Positions 1-9,409 of a stretch of DNA of 64,000 nucleotides are shown in pieces. The notes under the pieces were generated by a model. The model saw nothing but the letters and a program-made list of their open reading frames with translations, ran no database searches and was not told the origin of the DNA. Origin of the DNA: Sphingomonas melonis (lineage in GTDB: Bacteria > Pseudomonadota > Alphaproteobacteria > Sphingomonadales > Sphingomonadaceae); assembly GCF_013409985.1 (NCBI RefSeq), contig NZ_JACCBY010000001.1, positions 992,001 to 1,056,000 of the forward strand, given 5' to 3'. The position numbers and the translations under genes are program-made. Numbering within the stretch: the stretch's first letter is position 1; each line of letters starts with the position of its first letter.

Positions 1-6
1 AGGAAT

Positions 7-1989
7 TTGACAATCCGACACCGCCCTACTGCGGCGCTGATAGCGCTTGCCTGCTCGACATCCGCACTCGCCTCGGGTCCTGATCCAGACGCGCAGGGCC
101 AGACGACCCGCGCGGATGAGATCGTCGTCACGGCCTCGGGCGGACGCGAACAACAGGTGAAGAATGCGCCGGCATCGATCAGCGTGCTGACCCGCGAGGA
201 TCTGGATCGCTTGCCGTATCGCGAAGTGACCGATGCCCTACTGGAGATACCCGGTGTCACCGTGACCCCGGGTGAAGGCAACAGCCGCGACATCTCCATC
301 CGCGGCATGGCGCCGCAATACACGCTGATCCTGGTGGACGGCAAACGTCTGTCGAGCCGTGAGACGCGGACCAATGGCGGCAACATCTCGGAAGGCGGAC
401 AGTTACCGCCGTTGGAGGCGATCGAGCGGATCGAGGTGGTGCGCGGGCCGATGTCCTCATTGTACGGGTCCGATGCGATGGGTGGGGTGGTCAACATCAT
501 CACGCGTCGCATCGCCAAGACTTGGCGCGGAAGCGCGCGGGTCAATGGCACGATGCAATTGGGCCCCGACTACGGCAACGTCGCCGACGGCAACTTCTAT
601 CTGTCCGGCCCGATCGCCGGGTCGGTGGGCATTCAGGTGCAGGGCGCCGCGACCCGGCGCGGGGAGGACCGCGTCATCGGCGGCACGCCAGAGCGCCGCG
701 ACGAAAGTCTTGCAGGCAAACTCGGCTGGAATGCGGGTTCCGACCACAGCTTTCTCGCCGAACTGGGGTATTATCGCCAAACCGTGACCGCGACGGCGGG
801 CAAGACCGTTGCAACGAGCGCAACGGTCCCGATGGGGATGGAGAACGTCCAGGCGCAGCGCCGCTACGTCGGCTCGATCAGTCATTCCGGCCACTGGGGC
901 TTCGCGACGTCGGAAAGCTACCTTCAGCTTGAGGACGCGAAGAGTCTGCGGGATGGCAAACGCATCAAGAACACGATCGCGCAATCGATCTGGATGGTCC
1001 CCCTACCCGCCAATTCGCTGAGCGTGGGGGCCTATTACCGCAATGAAGATCTCACGGACACCGTCGGCAACCTGCTGGCCGGGTCGACGCGCGACGGTGC
1101 AAGTCGACGGCAGGTGGCGGTGTTCGCGGAGGACGAGGTGACGCTGCTGTCCGGACTGCGTGTGACCGGTGGTCTGCGCATGGACGACGACCAGCAATAC
1201 GGCACGCACTGGACGCCACGTGCCTATGCCGTGTGGAACATCAGCGGGGCCTTCACCTTGAAAGGCGGCTATTCCCAGGGGTTCCGTGCGCCGAACCTGC
1301 GCCAGACGCTGCCCGACTGGGGTCAGTCGAGCCGTGGTGGTACGATCTACGGTAATCCCGATCTGGAAGCGGAGACGTCGCGAACGGTCGAAGCGGGATT
1401 GCTGCTCGATGTCGGCACCTTCCAGGCCAGCCTGACTGCCTATGACACCCGGTTCGACAACAAGATCACCCGCGTCACCTGCATCGTGGCGGATGCGTGG
1501 TGCAGCGGCGAGCCGTTGAGCTCGATCGGGCGGCCACCGACGACCTATGTCAATGTCGACAAGGCGAAGGTACGCGGGATCGAGGCAACGATCGATCTAC
1601 CGCTGACCACCACCCTGAGGTTCAATGCGACCGGTACGCTGACGGACTCCGAGCAACTCAGCGGGGCCAATATCGGGGCCGCGCTGAACGATACGCCCAA
1701 GCAGCAGGCGAGCGCCTCGCTCAACTGGAAGCCGACGGCGCGGTTGAGCGGCTACATCCGGGGGATATTCCGGGGCGAAGAGGCGATCACCGAGGCGCAG
1801 ATCAGCGGCAATTCGATCGTCGCGCCATCCTACACGACGATCGATATCGGGGCCTCGTTCAAGGTCTCGCCCCGGTTCACGCTGCATGGCGGCGTTCAGA
1901 ACGCCTTGGACAAGCGTTTGAACTATGATCGGTTTGGGTACGTCATCGATCCGGCACGGATCTGGATGGGCCTTGGCACACGGTTCTAG
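7..1989 (+). CDS. TonB-dependent siderophore-type receptor (CirA/FepA-like)
   Basis: Outer-membrane gated channel that imports iron-siderophore-type ligands with energy from TonB-ExbB-ExbD. After a signal-peptide-like stretch (ALIALACSTSALAS) comes a TonB-box-like DEIVVTA near residue 40. A plug domain follows to about residue 170 with IERIEVVRGP and GSDAMGGVVNIITRR, then a beta-barrel ending in the terminal Phe typical of BAM substrates. The length, 660 residues, suits the CirA/FepA/IroN group. The reading frame starts at a TTG six bases inside the window and no Shine-Dalgarno lies at a useful distance, so the true start may be just outside and the gene 5'-partial by a few codons. The ligand cannot be told from sequence. 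No synthesis or inner-membrane transport genes follow. It lies in the accessory, island-like part of the window. Confidence 0.9.
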   Translation: MTIRHRPTAALIALACSTSALASGPDPDAQGQTTRADEIVVTASGGREQQVKNAPASISVLTREDLDRLPYREVTDALLEIPGVTVTPGEGNSRDISIRGMAPQYTLILVDGKRLSSRETRTNGGNISEGGQLPPLEAIERIEVVRGPMSSLYGSDAMGGVVNIITRRIAKTWRGSARVNGTMQLGPDYGNVADGNFYLSGPIAGSVGIQVQGAATRRGEDRVIGGTPERRDESLAGKLGWNAGSDHSFLAELGYYRQTVTATAGKTVATSATVPMGMENVQAQRRYVGSISHSGHWGFATSESYLQLEDAKSLRDGKRIKNTIAQSIWMVPLPANSLSVGAYYRNEDLTDTVGNLLAGSTRDGASRRQVAVFAEDEVTLLSGLRVTGGLRMDDDQQYGTHWTPRAYAVWNISGAFTLKGGYSQGFRAPNLRQTLPDWGQSSRGGTIYGNPDLEAETSRTVEAGLLLDVGTFQASLTAYDTRFDNKITRVTCIVADAWCSGEPLSSIGRPPTTYVNVDKAKVRGIEATIDLPLTTTLRFNATGTLTDSEQLSGANIGAALNDTPKQQASASLNWKPTARLSGYIRGIFRGEEAITEAQISGNSIVAPSYTTIDIGASFKVSPRFTLHGGVQNALDKRLNYDRFGYVIDPARIWMGLGTRF

Positions 1990-2247
1990 GCATCAACCAT
2001 GCCTAGACCCCGACGGCGTTTGATGTCCTTTGACGGCAGTACATCGGGAAAGGGCCTGAGCACGTGGTCAACAGCTACACCGTGTTCACGAGGTTGATCG
2101 TCGAAGGCTTTCTAAGCGCGACGCTGTCAACGGGAACAGCGTGCGGGGCGTTCGGACGGCGGTGCCGACTCGCCGCTTCCGTGCAGTTGCGCGGTGCGAG
2201 CTTTCACAATGGCCCGTCGTGAATCGGGCTTCGACGGGAGGTACCCA

Positions 2248-3124
2248 TCACGGACCTGCCGCTTCTGAAACCTGTGCGCGAACATGCTGCCGGGAAGCGT
2301 TGGAGGCGACACTCGCAGACACATGCCCGCGCTGGCCGATCACCTCCAGCTCGGCGTCGATCTTGGCACGCGCGGGATCGCGCATCAGCCGGACGCTGGC
2401 GGTGTCGAGCGAGCGGTCGCGGGTCGGCCGGTCGGGCGTGTCGCGCTCGCCGAGATGGAAGAACGATCCTTCGACCATGACCGGACCGAGCGCCCGGGCG
2501 CGGCTGACCAGACCGCCCCAGAGCACGAGGTCGAAACCCTCGTGGTCGATCCCCACGGCATCGCGTCGCAGGTGCGCGAGATCGTCCGGGCGGCGCTGCT
2601 GCGGCAGCGTGTAGTGAGGTTAGCCGGGGACATGGTCGGCACTATGCCATCCTGCCGCGCAGGCTCCGCCACCATGTCCCAGTTGCTCATGTAGTAGGCG
2701 GCTCGGATGATGCTGTAGGGGATCGACTGCGCCGCGAGCCCCTGTTCCAGTTCATAGAGGGTGTTTAAATCGCCGAGCTGGTCGCCGGGCTGCGCACCGT
2801 AGGTGGACTGCGCGACGATCATCTCCAACCCCGACCCGTCAAGGGCGGCCAGCAGCTGGCGGACCGTCTCCTTTTCTGCATGATCGGTGTCGGTCGCCGG
2901 CACGGCTGGCGGGTTAAGCAGGAAAAGTCGCTTTCCGGTCCGGAACACGTTGCGCATCGCTTGGACATCATGAACATCCGCGACCGCCACCTTGGCCCTC
3001 AATGCTCGGAAAGGCTCGGCCTTCTCCACGTTGCGCGTCACGACAGTGACGTGTCACCTTGAGCGAGCAACGTCTCAGCTGTCGCCGAACCGACATGCCC
3101 GGTGGCGCCTAGGATTATGAACAC
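2248..3124 (-). pseudogene. NmrA-type NAD(P)-binding oxidoreductase, frameshifted
   Basis: The gene reads from a GTG at 3124 (preceded by GAGGAA) into FIILGATGHVGSATAETLLA, the glycine-rich dinucleotide-binding start of NmrA/atypical SDR proteins, then hits TGA near 3053. The next frame continues at once as VTRNVEKAEPF and holds the middle of the fold (LFLLNPPA, AQSTYGAQPGDQ, SIIRAAYYMSNWD, VPTMSPANL) to about 2620. A second frame change then leads to GIDHEGFDLVLWGG. A single-base loss near 3052 and an indel near 2610-2630 would explain this. The far C-terminal part (2248-2500) does not resemble the normal NmrA end and may be degraded. It lies 65 bp downstream of, and on the same strand as, a WYL regulator. 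That these are true mutations rather than sequencing errors is likely, because a second dead gene lies close by. Confidence 0.72.
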
Positions 3125-3188
3125 CGCTTCCTCGTTGATCAATCATCCCGACATAGGACGCCGGAATGACAATTCGTGTCAGGAGGCG

Positions 3189-3872
3189 TCACAGCGCGAG
3201 ATCGGGCTCGACTTCGCGGTACCTGGACATCAGTCTGCTGCTGCTCAGTAGTATTCGCTGCTCGCTAACCTGTTCTTCCCTGATCCGATCGGTCCGGAAA
3301 TGCCGGAACGCCCCCTTGGCTTCGCACCAGGCCGCGAGCATCTCGACTTCGTCGAAGAAGCCTAAGGCGATCGGCCAGACCGTTCGGGAGGATGGTCGTC
3401 CTTCCGCGTTTGCATACGCGAACGTCAGCTTTCGACCACGGCGGATTGCGCTTCGAATGGCCGCGATCACCTCGTTCCGGCGCGATCCGACGGGACCCAC
3501 GACCAGCCCGTTCGCGCGTGCCCGGTTGGCGGCGCCCTCAGGCATCACGTCCGCGATCTTCGCCATCGCGCTGCGGGCGCCCTCACTCAATGCGGCGTCG
3601 CCACGGCGCATCACGTAGCGCAGCCCGAGCACGATCGCGTCGGCCTCGTCGGGCGCGAACGTCATGGGCGGCAGAAAGCTACCCGCCTTCATGATGTACC
3701 CAGAGCCGGCCGCGCCCGCGATCACGGCACCGCGAGCGACCAGCACGGAGACTTGGCGGTAAATCGTGCGTTCGGACACGCCAAACTCGCTTGCCAGAGC
3801 GGCAGCGGTGGCGGGGGCATGCCGACCTCTCAGCGACTGTACGATCGCCAACAAGCGTACCGATCTCGTCAT
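3189..3872 (-). CDS. HTH-WYL (YafY/DeoR-type) transcriptional regulator
   Basis: Predicted DNA-binding regulator of 227 residues. The N-terminal winged helix (about 1-60) contains ASEFGVSERTIYRQVSVL, the recognition-helix pattern of HTH_11/DeoR-like proteins. The C-terminal half is a WYL domain (about 135-215) with the family's IRRGRKLTFAYANAEG...RTVWPIALGF pattern and a final HFRTDRI segment. The start is set at the ATG at 3872, preceded by AAGGTG. The open frame runs further upstream, but that extension has no sign of a fold. WYL regulators often respond to small ligands or to nucleic-acid fragments. The only same-strand neighbour downstream is the dead NmrA-type gene, which may once have been its target. 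Confidence 0.85.
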   Translation of the reverse strand: MTRSVRLLAIVQSLRGRHAPATAAALASEFGVSERTIYRQVSVLVARGAVIAGAAGSGYIMKAGSFLPPMTFAPDEADAIVLGLRYVMRRGDAALSEGARSAMAKIADVMPEGAANRARANGLVVGPVGSRRNEVIAAIRSAIRRGRKLTFAYANAEGRPSSRTVWPIALGFFDEVEMLAAWCEAKGAFRHFRTDRIREEQVSEQRILLSSSRLMSRYREVEPDLAL

Positions 3873-4270
3873 CACCTTAGAACGGCTCAACCCGGTCTTC
3901 GTTCTCAACGCGGCGGGCCGCGTCGGCGTACGCCCGTCGATCGTCCGAGGACCTTGAACGCCTTTGACCGCTCCTTCCCGAGCGATGCCTCCGGAGCTCT
4001 TGATGCGGACGATGCCCGACGGCGGCATGATGGAAGCCGCCGTCTGCACAAGAGCCGACATGCTGCTCTCGGTCGCTGTGAGGACACGCGACATGTCCTA
4101 GGTTCGTGAAGGCGATTGGACCGGGGGGGCGACTTGCTGCCCTGCATCGCTGGGCTGCACGCCAGTTCCTCTGTCCGCAAGGTGTTCGCTTTCTGCGTGG
4201 ATGTCCTGACCGATGCTCAAGCGGCTAGTGTGCGCCTCAGCGTCATTGATGCAGTCGGCAAGGGTGATCG
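3873..4270 (-). other. gene-poor stretch between regulator and lipoprotein
   Basis: About 400 bases in which no frame shows a recognisable protein. The open extension upstream of the WYL regulator is low-complexity and Arg/Ser-rich. It should contain the regulator's promoter. I see no tRNA, repeat or clear operator. Confidence 0.4.
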
Positions 4271-5008
4271 CTAGCTGCCCGATGCCTCCGGCGCCTCCAG
4301 CTTTGTGCCATCCGCGAAGACGATCATCTGCGGTTCGAAGGTGACGTGCATCTTGCTCAGCGGCGTCACCGCCAGCTTCGTGTCGCTGTCCTCGAACTGG
4401 TTGATGTCCTTCCCATACCCGCTGATCGAACGTGAGGCGTTCGGCGCAATGTCCTCATCCAGGGACAGACCCATCGATTTTATCTCAGCGCCGAACTGAT
4501 CCTTGAATATCAACGATCCCTTGATGCCCGATACAGGCTTGGCCGTCTTGTTCTCCACAGCGAGCAGCAGATCTAGCCGCTCGCTGAACCGGCCAGCGTC
4601 ATAGTTCTTCGGAAGCACCGTCAGGGTCGACAGCGCGACGGTTACGGATTGGTTGAGCTTCGCCATGGCGGCTGACCTCTGCGCAGCGACCTTCGCCTTG
4701 AGCAATTCGCCCTCGGCCTCCTCCTGCTTCTGCCTCGCCAGAAATTCCCTTTGCGCGTCGATCCCTTCTCCGATCGTCGTGCCTGGCGGAATGCCGCCCT
4801 TGCCGCCCGACAGGGCAGACGCCATGGTCATGCGCATCGCATAGCCGGTAAACAGCTGCTTGTCCTCATCGGAAAGCTTCTTCACCGCATCGGCGATGGT
4901 GTCCCACTTCTGCGGATCGCTGGGTACGATCGTGCCCTTGGGACCCGAGCACGACGATAAAAGTAGGCCTGCCGCCAAGATGCCGGCCAGCCGCATGCTC
5001 CCTCTCAT
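4271..5008 (-). CDS. putative outer-membrane or periplasmic lipoprotein, unknown function
   Basis: Protein of 245 residues with a clear lipoprotein signal: a short basic start, a hydrophobic run and the lipobox LLSSC at about residues 16-20. Residues about 75-130 form a Glu/Lys/Gln-rich probable coiled coil (REFLARQKQEEAEGELLKAK). Residues about 140-235 look like a beta-rich domain (LLLAVENKTAKPVSGIKGSL, DIAPNASRSISGYG) of the type found in proteins that compare 'free' and 'attached' extracellular partners. The first ATG (5008) is preferred because a GGGG lies 8 bases upstream. The internal ATG at 4996 has a ribosome site too close. No family name recognised. It lies alone between two gene-poor stretches. 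Confidence 0.75.
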   Translation of the reverse strand: MRGSMRLAGILAAGLLLSSCSGPKGTIVPSDPQKWDTIADAVKKLSDEDKQLFTGYAMRMTMASALSGGKGGIPPGTTIGEGIDAQREFLARQKQEEAEGELLKAKVAAQRSAAMAKLNQSVTVALSTLTVLPKNYDAGRFSERLDLLLAVENKTAKPVSGIKGSLIFKDQFGAEIKSMGLSLDEDIAPNASRSISGYGKDINQFEDSDTKLAVTPLSKMHVTFEPQMIVFADGTKLEAPEASGS

Positions 5009-5189
5009 TCTTATTACCCCGATGTGATCTTCGCTAACCCGCAGATGTCACACCGTTTCCTATGACTTTGTTAAATTTCGCAAACGACGCAGGTTGGCGG
5101 CCGGCATATCGTTCTCGCAGCAAGAGTCTGCTTGCGCTGCCGAATTGAGCGGATCGACGAGCGCTTCTCCTCAAGCCATAACATGAGCC

Positions 5190-5604
5190 ATGAAGTTTCG
5201 CTTCTCTATGCTGCTGGCCTCGCCGGCTGCGGGGACATAAGGAGGGATCCGGACGGCACGCTTGATCGCGTCCGGACCCATGTCATCACGTTCGGTCGGA
5301 TTGGCGGTGAGAACATCACCGACACGTCGGCTTGGCGTACATTGCTCGCGCGGCTCGGAGCATCCACGGGGGCGAACCGGTCATCAAGACCGGATCGCTC
5401 GAGCCAGCCCTGCTGGAGCTCGAGGCGGGTATGCTTGACGTGGTGGTGGATGGACGCTTCGACGAGAGGACGCCGTGGAGAGCTTGGGTGACTCTGAGGC
5501 CGCCGGTCGGGGGGGGGCGAAGCGAACAGTACGTAACGGCTGGCCACGCAAACCCGTTCGAAATCGGGAGGACGTTCAACCTGCTCGCATCGTCGCTCAC
5601 CTAG
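5190..5604 (+). pseudogene. decayed periplasmic substrate-binding lipoprotein
   Basis: The ATG at 5190 begins MKFRFSML. In the next frame the lipobox LAGC (near 5220) follows and then GDIRRDPDGTLDRVR, a start I associate with a small ABC/PBP-like extracellular solute-binding lipoprotein family of alphaproteobacteria. The frame changes again near 5375: TLLARLGASTGA gives way to TGSLEPALLELEAGMLDVVV and WRAWVTLRPPVG, the acidic 'LEAGELDLVIG' middle of the same fold. A run of nine G at about 5510 marks another likely slip, after which similarity is lost. With two or three frame breaks and no normal C-terminus it is very probably dead. The family assignment rests on remembered pattern, not a search. 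Confidence 0.6.
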
Positions 5605-5710
5605 CCGGGTTATCAGCTACGTTGGAAACTTCACCGGCGTGGGTGTGATTAACACCGTTCCTAAGAACCGGTAACGATGCTCCGCTCATTGCTCTGGAAG
5701 GTCTTGGATC

Positions 5711-5736
5711 ATCATGGGACGACAGCCCATGATTTT
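5711..5736 (+). terminator. hairpin with T-run upstream of the GntR regulator
   Basis: Perfect 8-bp stem ATCATGGG / CCCATGAT with a 7-base loop, followed by TTT. It reads as a weak intrinsic terminator for the dead gene upstream. At 128 bases before the GntR start it could instead be an operator palindrome. Confidence 0.5.
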
Positions 5737-5863
5737 CGGTGTTTCGAACATGACCGGTGTTTCATTCAGCGGTTGAGCACCTTCGCCAACGGGTTACGGT
5801 CGAGAGGCAGGATGACACGCCATGGTGCATCTTCTCGGCAAACATGAACAAGGAGATCGATCC

Positions 5864-6601
5864 ATGGCCGTGTTAGAAAGCAACCCGTCGGGGCAGGCTT
5901 CATTGGTGCGGCAGCTAGGCGCCGACATCGTCTCCGGCCAACATCCTCCCGGCAGCATCCTGCCAGGAGAGTTCGCCTTGGCGGGGCGATACAACGTGTC
6001 ACGCGGTGTCATCCGCGAGGTCCTTCGTACCTTGGGGGCTAAGGGGCTGTGGGAGAGCCGGCGAAAAATTGGAACCCGCGTACGGGAACGCCGGGACTGG
6101 AACCTGCTCGATCCCGAACTTCTTGACTGGATGTTCACCGATTCGCCTCCCGCATCGTTCGTGCGGAGTCTCTTCCAGCTGCGCATCATCATCGAGCCGG
6201 CAGCTGCCGAGATAGCCGCCGTTAAACGCACGGCGCACCAGCTCGCCATGATGGGGAGCGCATTGGAGGCCATGGCGGAGCGAGGCCTGACGAGCGAAGT
6301 GGGTCGAGACGCTGATCATCGGTTCCACGCTTTGATCCTAAAGGCGACGCACAACGAGCTGCTCATAAATCTCTCCCCCGGCATTGCAGCGGCCGTTCGG
6401 TCGACGACTTTCTTCACATACCGGGATGAAGACCTGCATCGTGACCCGATGCCCCAACATCGCGACCTGTTCGAGGCGATAGCGGAGGCCGACGCCAACG
6501 GCGCCAAAGCCGCTGCGGAGGCGCTGATCAGGCAGGCGCAGCTTGATACCGAAGCCGCTCTTGAGCGAAGCGCACGCGTGGCAAGCCTCCAGCAGGCGTA
6601 G
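5864..6601 (+). CDS. GntR-family (FadR/FCD) regulator, DgoR-like
   Basis: Transcription factor of 245 residues. The N-terminal winged helix (about 8-75) contains GSILPGEFALAGRYNVSR and VIREVLRTLGAKGL. The linker motif WNLLDPELLDWMF and the FCD ligand-binding domain (about 95-235) resemble the galactonate/hexonate-responsive DgoR branch more than FadR itself. Candidate metal-ligand residues are the Asp/His in DADHRFHAL and the HRDLFEAI histidine. The start is the ATG at 5864, with AGGAG eight bases upstream. A longer frame from 5822 lacks a ribosome site. Such regulators normally sit beside sugar-acid genes. None is visible here, so the target operon may have been lost or lie elsewhere. Confidence 0.88.
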   Translation: MAVLESNPSGQASLVRQLGADIVSGQHPPGSILPGEFALAGRYNVSRGVIREVLRTLGAKGLWESRRKIGTRVRERRDWNLLDPELLDWMFTDSPPASFVRSLFQLRIIIEPAAAEIAAVKRTAHQLAMMGSALEAMAERGLTSEVGRDADHRFHALILKATHNELLINLSPGIAAAVRSTTFFTYRDEDLHRDPMPQHRDLFEAIAEADANGAKAAAEALIRQAQLDTEAALERSARVASLQQA

Positions 6602-7607
6602 GTGGCCGGGATCGACGGCGCCGCTCCCGCGGAGTTGGCGAGACTAGCCGCATGACGCCCGATCTCACTCCAGTTCGGGCGACCAAGCTTCTTTGAGCCC
6701 GTCCGATCCCGCGGGCATCACGACCATCCTTGTGCCTGCTGCCGCCATGCCCGGTCCGACCTGATCCTCCATCGCCGACGGAAGATTGGTCCGACGGCAT
6801 GCATGAAAGGCACGCCCTCTAGGCGGCGTGCCCGCATGCATGACGGAACCTCGAACTTTCAATCTCCACATATTTGCGGTCCTTCCGGTTTCAGGCTGGC
6901 GGTCGCCTGAAAGCGGAGGAACGAATGCGAGTGGTCAGAGCGCAGTGGCCGGCGGGTCAGGACTGCTTCGCAACGGGGATGATCGAGACCCAGGGTGACC
7001 CGATCCTCGACGTGTACCAGCGCGGTGCGCGGAACGTCCGTAATTTGGAACCAATCGTGCCGGCATGTGCGCAGCACGTGCGACGATTCGACGCTCTGTT
7101 CGTCTCCCAACTCGTTGGCCATCATGGCGATCGCCTGGACACGCCGCTCGCCCGGCTCGATGCGAGGTAGAGGACGTTGCCCTCAGTCGAGAAGATGTTC
7201 TGGATGATCCTCGTTGTCCATCCGCGCGAGGGCGGAAACTTGCCGCCCCGCGCCAAGATAGTCGGCACCGGACTGAAGCGGCACCACAACGCATCCAGCC
7301 GGAGCACGACACCTTGACATAGTATCCTAGTGGAACCTAAGTCGGCATCGGAAGGAACAGGGATGTCCGATATCGTCGCCAACGACCCCGAACGTGTCGC
7401 CGCCACCTCAAACCGGCCGTCCGACACTCGCGGCGCCTACCTCGACCGTAGTGCCGGCGGCCTGAACAGGCTGCGTCTGCGGGATGGTGGCCTGAACCAC
7501 CACAGGCTCCTGCGGCATCGCGGGATCGTGCATCGTCCGCCAGACATCGACGAGTGGCGCCCACGCCGCCGGTTGGGCGTGACGACAGAGTATCCACGGT
7601 GCTTGGT
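6602..7607 (+). other. 1-kb stretch without a supportable gene
   Basis: Several frames stay open for 60-100 codons but none shows a motif, a ribosome site and good codon use together. The minus-strand frame ending at 6859 and the plus-strand frame 6874-7170 mirror each other, as expected of GC-rich non-coding DNA. I see no RNA gene or repeat. It probably holds gene remnants and the promoter of the following cassette. Confidence 0.4.
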
Positions 7608-8534
7608 ATGAGTGGAAGGTCCGGGCTGGAGGCCCTCTCTCTGCCATACGGAGTACTGGAACGGACGATCGCCCGTCTCAACGCCACCGATACCGAAGCC
7701 ATTCGGACCCGGTTTCGCAAGCTTCGACTGAGACCGTTTCCGCGCGACATCAGAACGGGAACCGGCGTTCGCGTTCGATACGACCTCGCCCGGTCCATCG
7801 CACTCGCGACCGTCTTCGAACTGAATTCACTGTGGCTGCCGCAGGGAAGCGCGGTGGCGGTCGTCGAGCGTGCGTGGCCTGAGATCTGTCGAGCAGCCGT
7901 CTGCGCAGCATCGGAACTCGGGCTGCTGAGGCGGCCGCGGGCCGCACCGTCCTCGGCGGGCTCGATCGTCACGTTCATGCCGGATGGATTCGCCTCCGGG
8001 GCCGTGGCCGAGGTCGTCGCCGCGCGCGTCGGGGGTTCGACGGAGCCAGCCGGCTTCGGGCTTCGATTGGACATGGCCCGGCAGGTCTCGGCGTTGGTGT
8101 CGGCAGCCGACTCGAGCGATCCCGAGACCGCCTTCGTCGATCTGGAGGCGAGGTTCGGCTGGACGCACCCTCGCGACCTCGCAGCTCCGGATCAGCCGGG
8201 GGGCGATTTCCTTCATGACGGTCCATACTTCGAGCGTGCCGAGGCGCTGCTTGGGATGGCGCACGGTTCCGGCGCCGCGGTGGTCGTCGAGCCCCCCGCC
8301 CGAGTGCAGGCGCTCGTCGACTATCTAGCCGATCCCGCCCCGGTCGATGCCTGGAAGGCGATGCTAGGTACGCGCGCCGACCAGCCGAGGCTGGGCCACC
8401 TCCTCATGGCCTTCGCCAGGATGCGCGGCTTCGAGGCACCCGCCTACGACTTGGTCGAGGCGGCCGTGGGCCCCGACGAACTCGGTGCCTTGGCCGCCGA
8501 CATCATCCGAAAGGCGTGCAGCCGACGTTCCTGA
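7608..8534 (+). CDS. protein of unknown function, first gene of island cassette
   Basis: Product of 308 residues, not recognised. The N-terminal 80 residues (TDTEAIRTRFRKLRLRPFPR, then RVRYDLARSIALATVFEL) resemble a MerR-like winged helix in spacing: a short helix pair, a basic stretch and a hydrophobic helix. The rest is alpha-helical and Asp/Ala-rich with no signal peptide or membrane segment, so a cytoplasmic DNA-associated role is possible but unproven. The ATG at 7608 was chosen because the preceding 18 codons look non-coding. It is followed after 65 bases by two more unknown genes on the same strand that overlap each other, so the three are probably co-transcribed. A tyrosine recombinase lies 3 kb further on in opposite orientation. 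Confidence 0.62.
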   Translation: MSGRSGLEALSLPYGVLERTIARLNATDTEAIRTRFRKLRLRPFPRDIRTGTGVRVRYDLARSIALATVFELNSLWLPQGSAVAVVERAWPEICRAAVCAASELGLLRRPRAAPSSAGSIVTFMPDGFASGAVAEVVAARVGGSTEPAGFGLRLDMARQVSALVSAADSSDPETAFVDLEARFGWTHPRDLAAPDQPGGDFLHDGPYFERAEALLGMAHGSGAAVVVEPPARVQALVDYLADPAPVDAWKAMLGTRADQPRLGHLLMAFARMRGFEAPAYDLVEAAVGPDELGALAADIIRKACSRRS

Positions 8535-8599
8535 GCGAACCGCACTTCCAGCCGCTCATGCTCGCTATCCCACGACCCATCGCATTCTGGAGATCGAAG

Positions 8600-9409
8600 A
8601 TGCCTGCTTCCCCCAAAGCCAACAAGTCGACCGCGCTCGTCCCCGTCGCAACGGCGACAGACGAGAGGATCGTTGCCGCTCTTCTCTCCACAGCTGCAGC
8701 AGCTCGCCTTGGCGGAACCGGCGGGACGATAGAACAGGACGAGGCGACGGTCCTCGTCTCGAACCGTCCCTACGTCACCGCCGGCGGGCTGACGATCAAC
8801 GCCGAGGAGATATACTACCGGCGGGACGACGAGGCCTCGGTGGCCCGGCGCCTCGGGGAGGCGGACAAGGTCGCGTGGCTCGATCCCGAGACGCAGCTCG
8901 AGTGCATCATGATGCGTGCCCGCAACGGCGGCTTCCTCGGGGGCTATGTGGGCATCCCGCCGACCCATCCCCTCTATGGTTTCGACGAGGGCGCGATCCC
9001 GCCGGATCTTGATGTCCATGGCGGCATCAGTCATGCCAAGGCCTGTCAGCATGGGCCTTCAGTGGGACGTCGCCTCGGGGCTGAAGCCCAACGGATTTGC
9101 CATCCGCCCGAACGATCCGCGAGGTCGGAAGCGCCGGTGTACGCTACCGACTACCGGGTGCACCACGACGCCTGGTGGCTCGGATTCACCTGCGACAAGG
9201 TCTACGACGTGGTTCCCAGAGACATCAACGACCCGAAGCGGTTCCTTGGTGCCGAGATCGGCGCCACGTACCGCGACGACGACTACGTGTGCCGGGAGGT
9301 GGAGCATCTGGCGCGTCAGCTGAAGGCGATCGCCGACGGTGCCCCGATGCCGGCCCGACGCGGCACGCCGGTTCCGCCGTTGGGTTTGGATCCGAGGAGG
9401 GGCGCGTGA
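8600..9409 (+). CDS. protein of unknown function, second gene of island cassette
   Basis: Product of 269 residues. Start at the ATG at 8600 with GGAG 8-11 bases upstream. The middle and C-terminal parts show LDVHGGISHA (about 143-152), a later CHPPE, then HHDAWWLGFTCDKVYDVVP and DDDYVCREVEHLARQLKAI. This order (HGGI, Cys, WW-GF-C-D, YV-EVE-LA-QL) recalls a small-protein family met in phages and mobile elements, whose function is unknown to me. The spaced His/Cys residues could bind a metal. No export signal. Its stop overlaps the next gene's start by one base (TGATG), implying translational coupling. Confidence 0.68.
   Translation: MPASPKANKSTALVPVATATDERIVAALLSTAAAARLGGTGGTIEQDEATVLVSNRPYVTAGGLTINAEEIYYRRDDEASVARRLGEADKVAWLDPETQLECIMMRARNGGFLGGYVGIPPTHPLYGFDEGAIPPDLDVHGGISHAKACQHGPSVGRRLGAEAQRICHPPERSARSEAPVYATDYRVHHDAWWLGFTCDKVYDVVPRDINDPKRFLGAEIGATYRDDDYVCREVEHLARQLKAIADGAPMPARRGTPVPPLGLDPRRGA

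Noticed and set aside
5132..5491. 119-codon frame as an independent intact gene
   Set aside because: Its useful part (LAGCGD to TGA) is one piece of a lipoprotein that continues in another frame. The start and end are out-of-frame filler.
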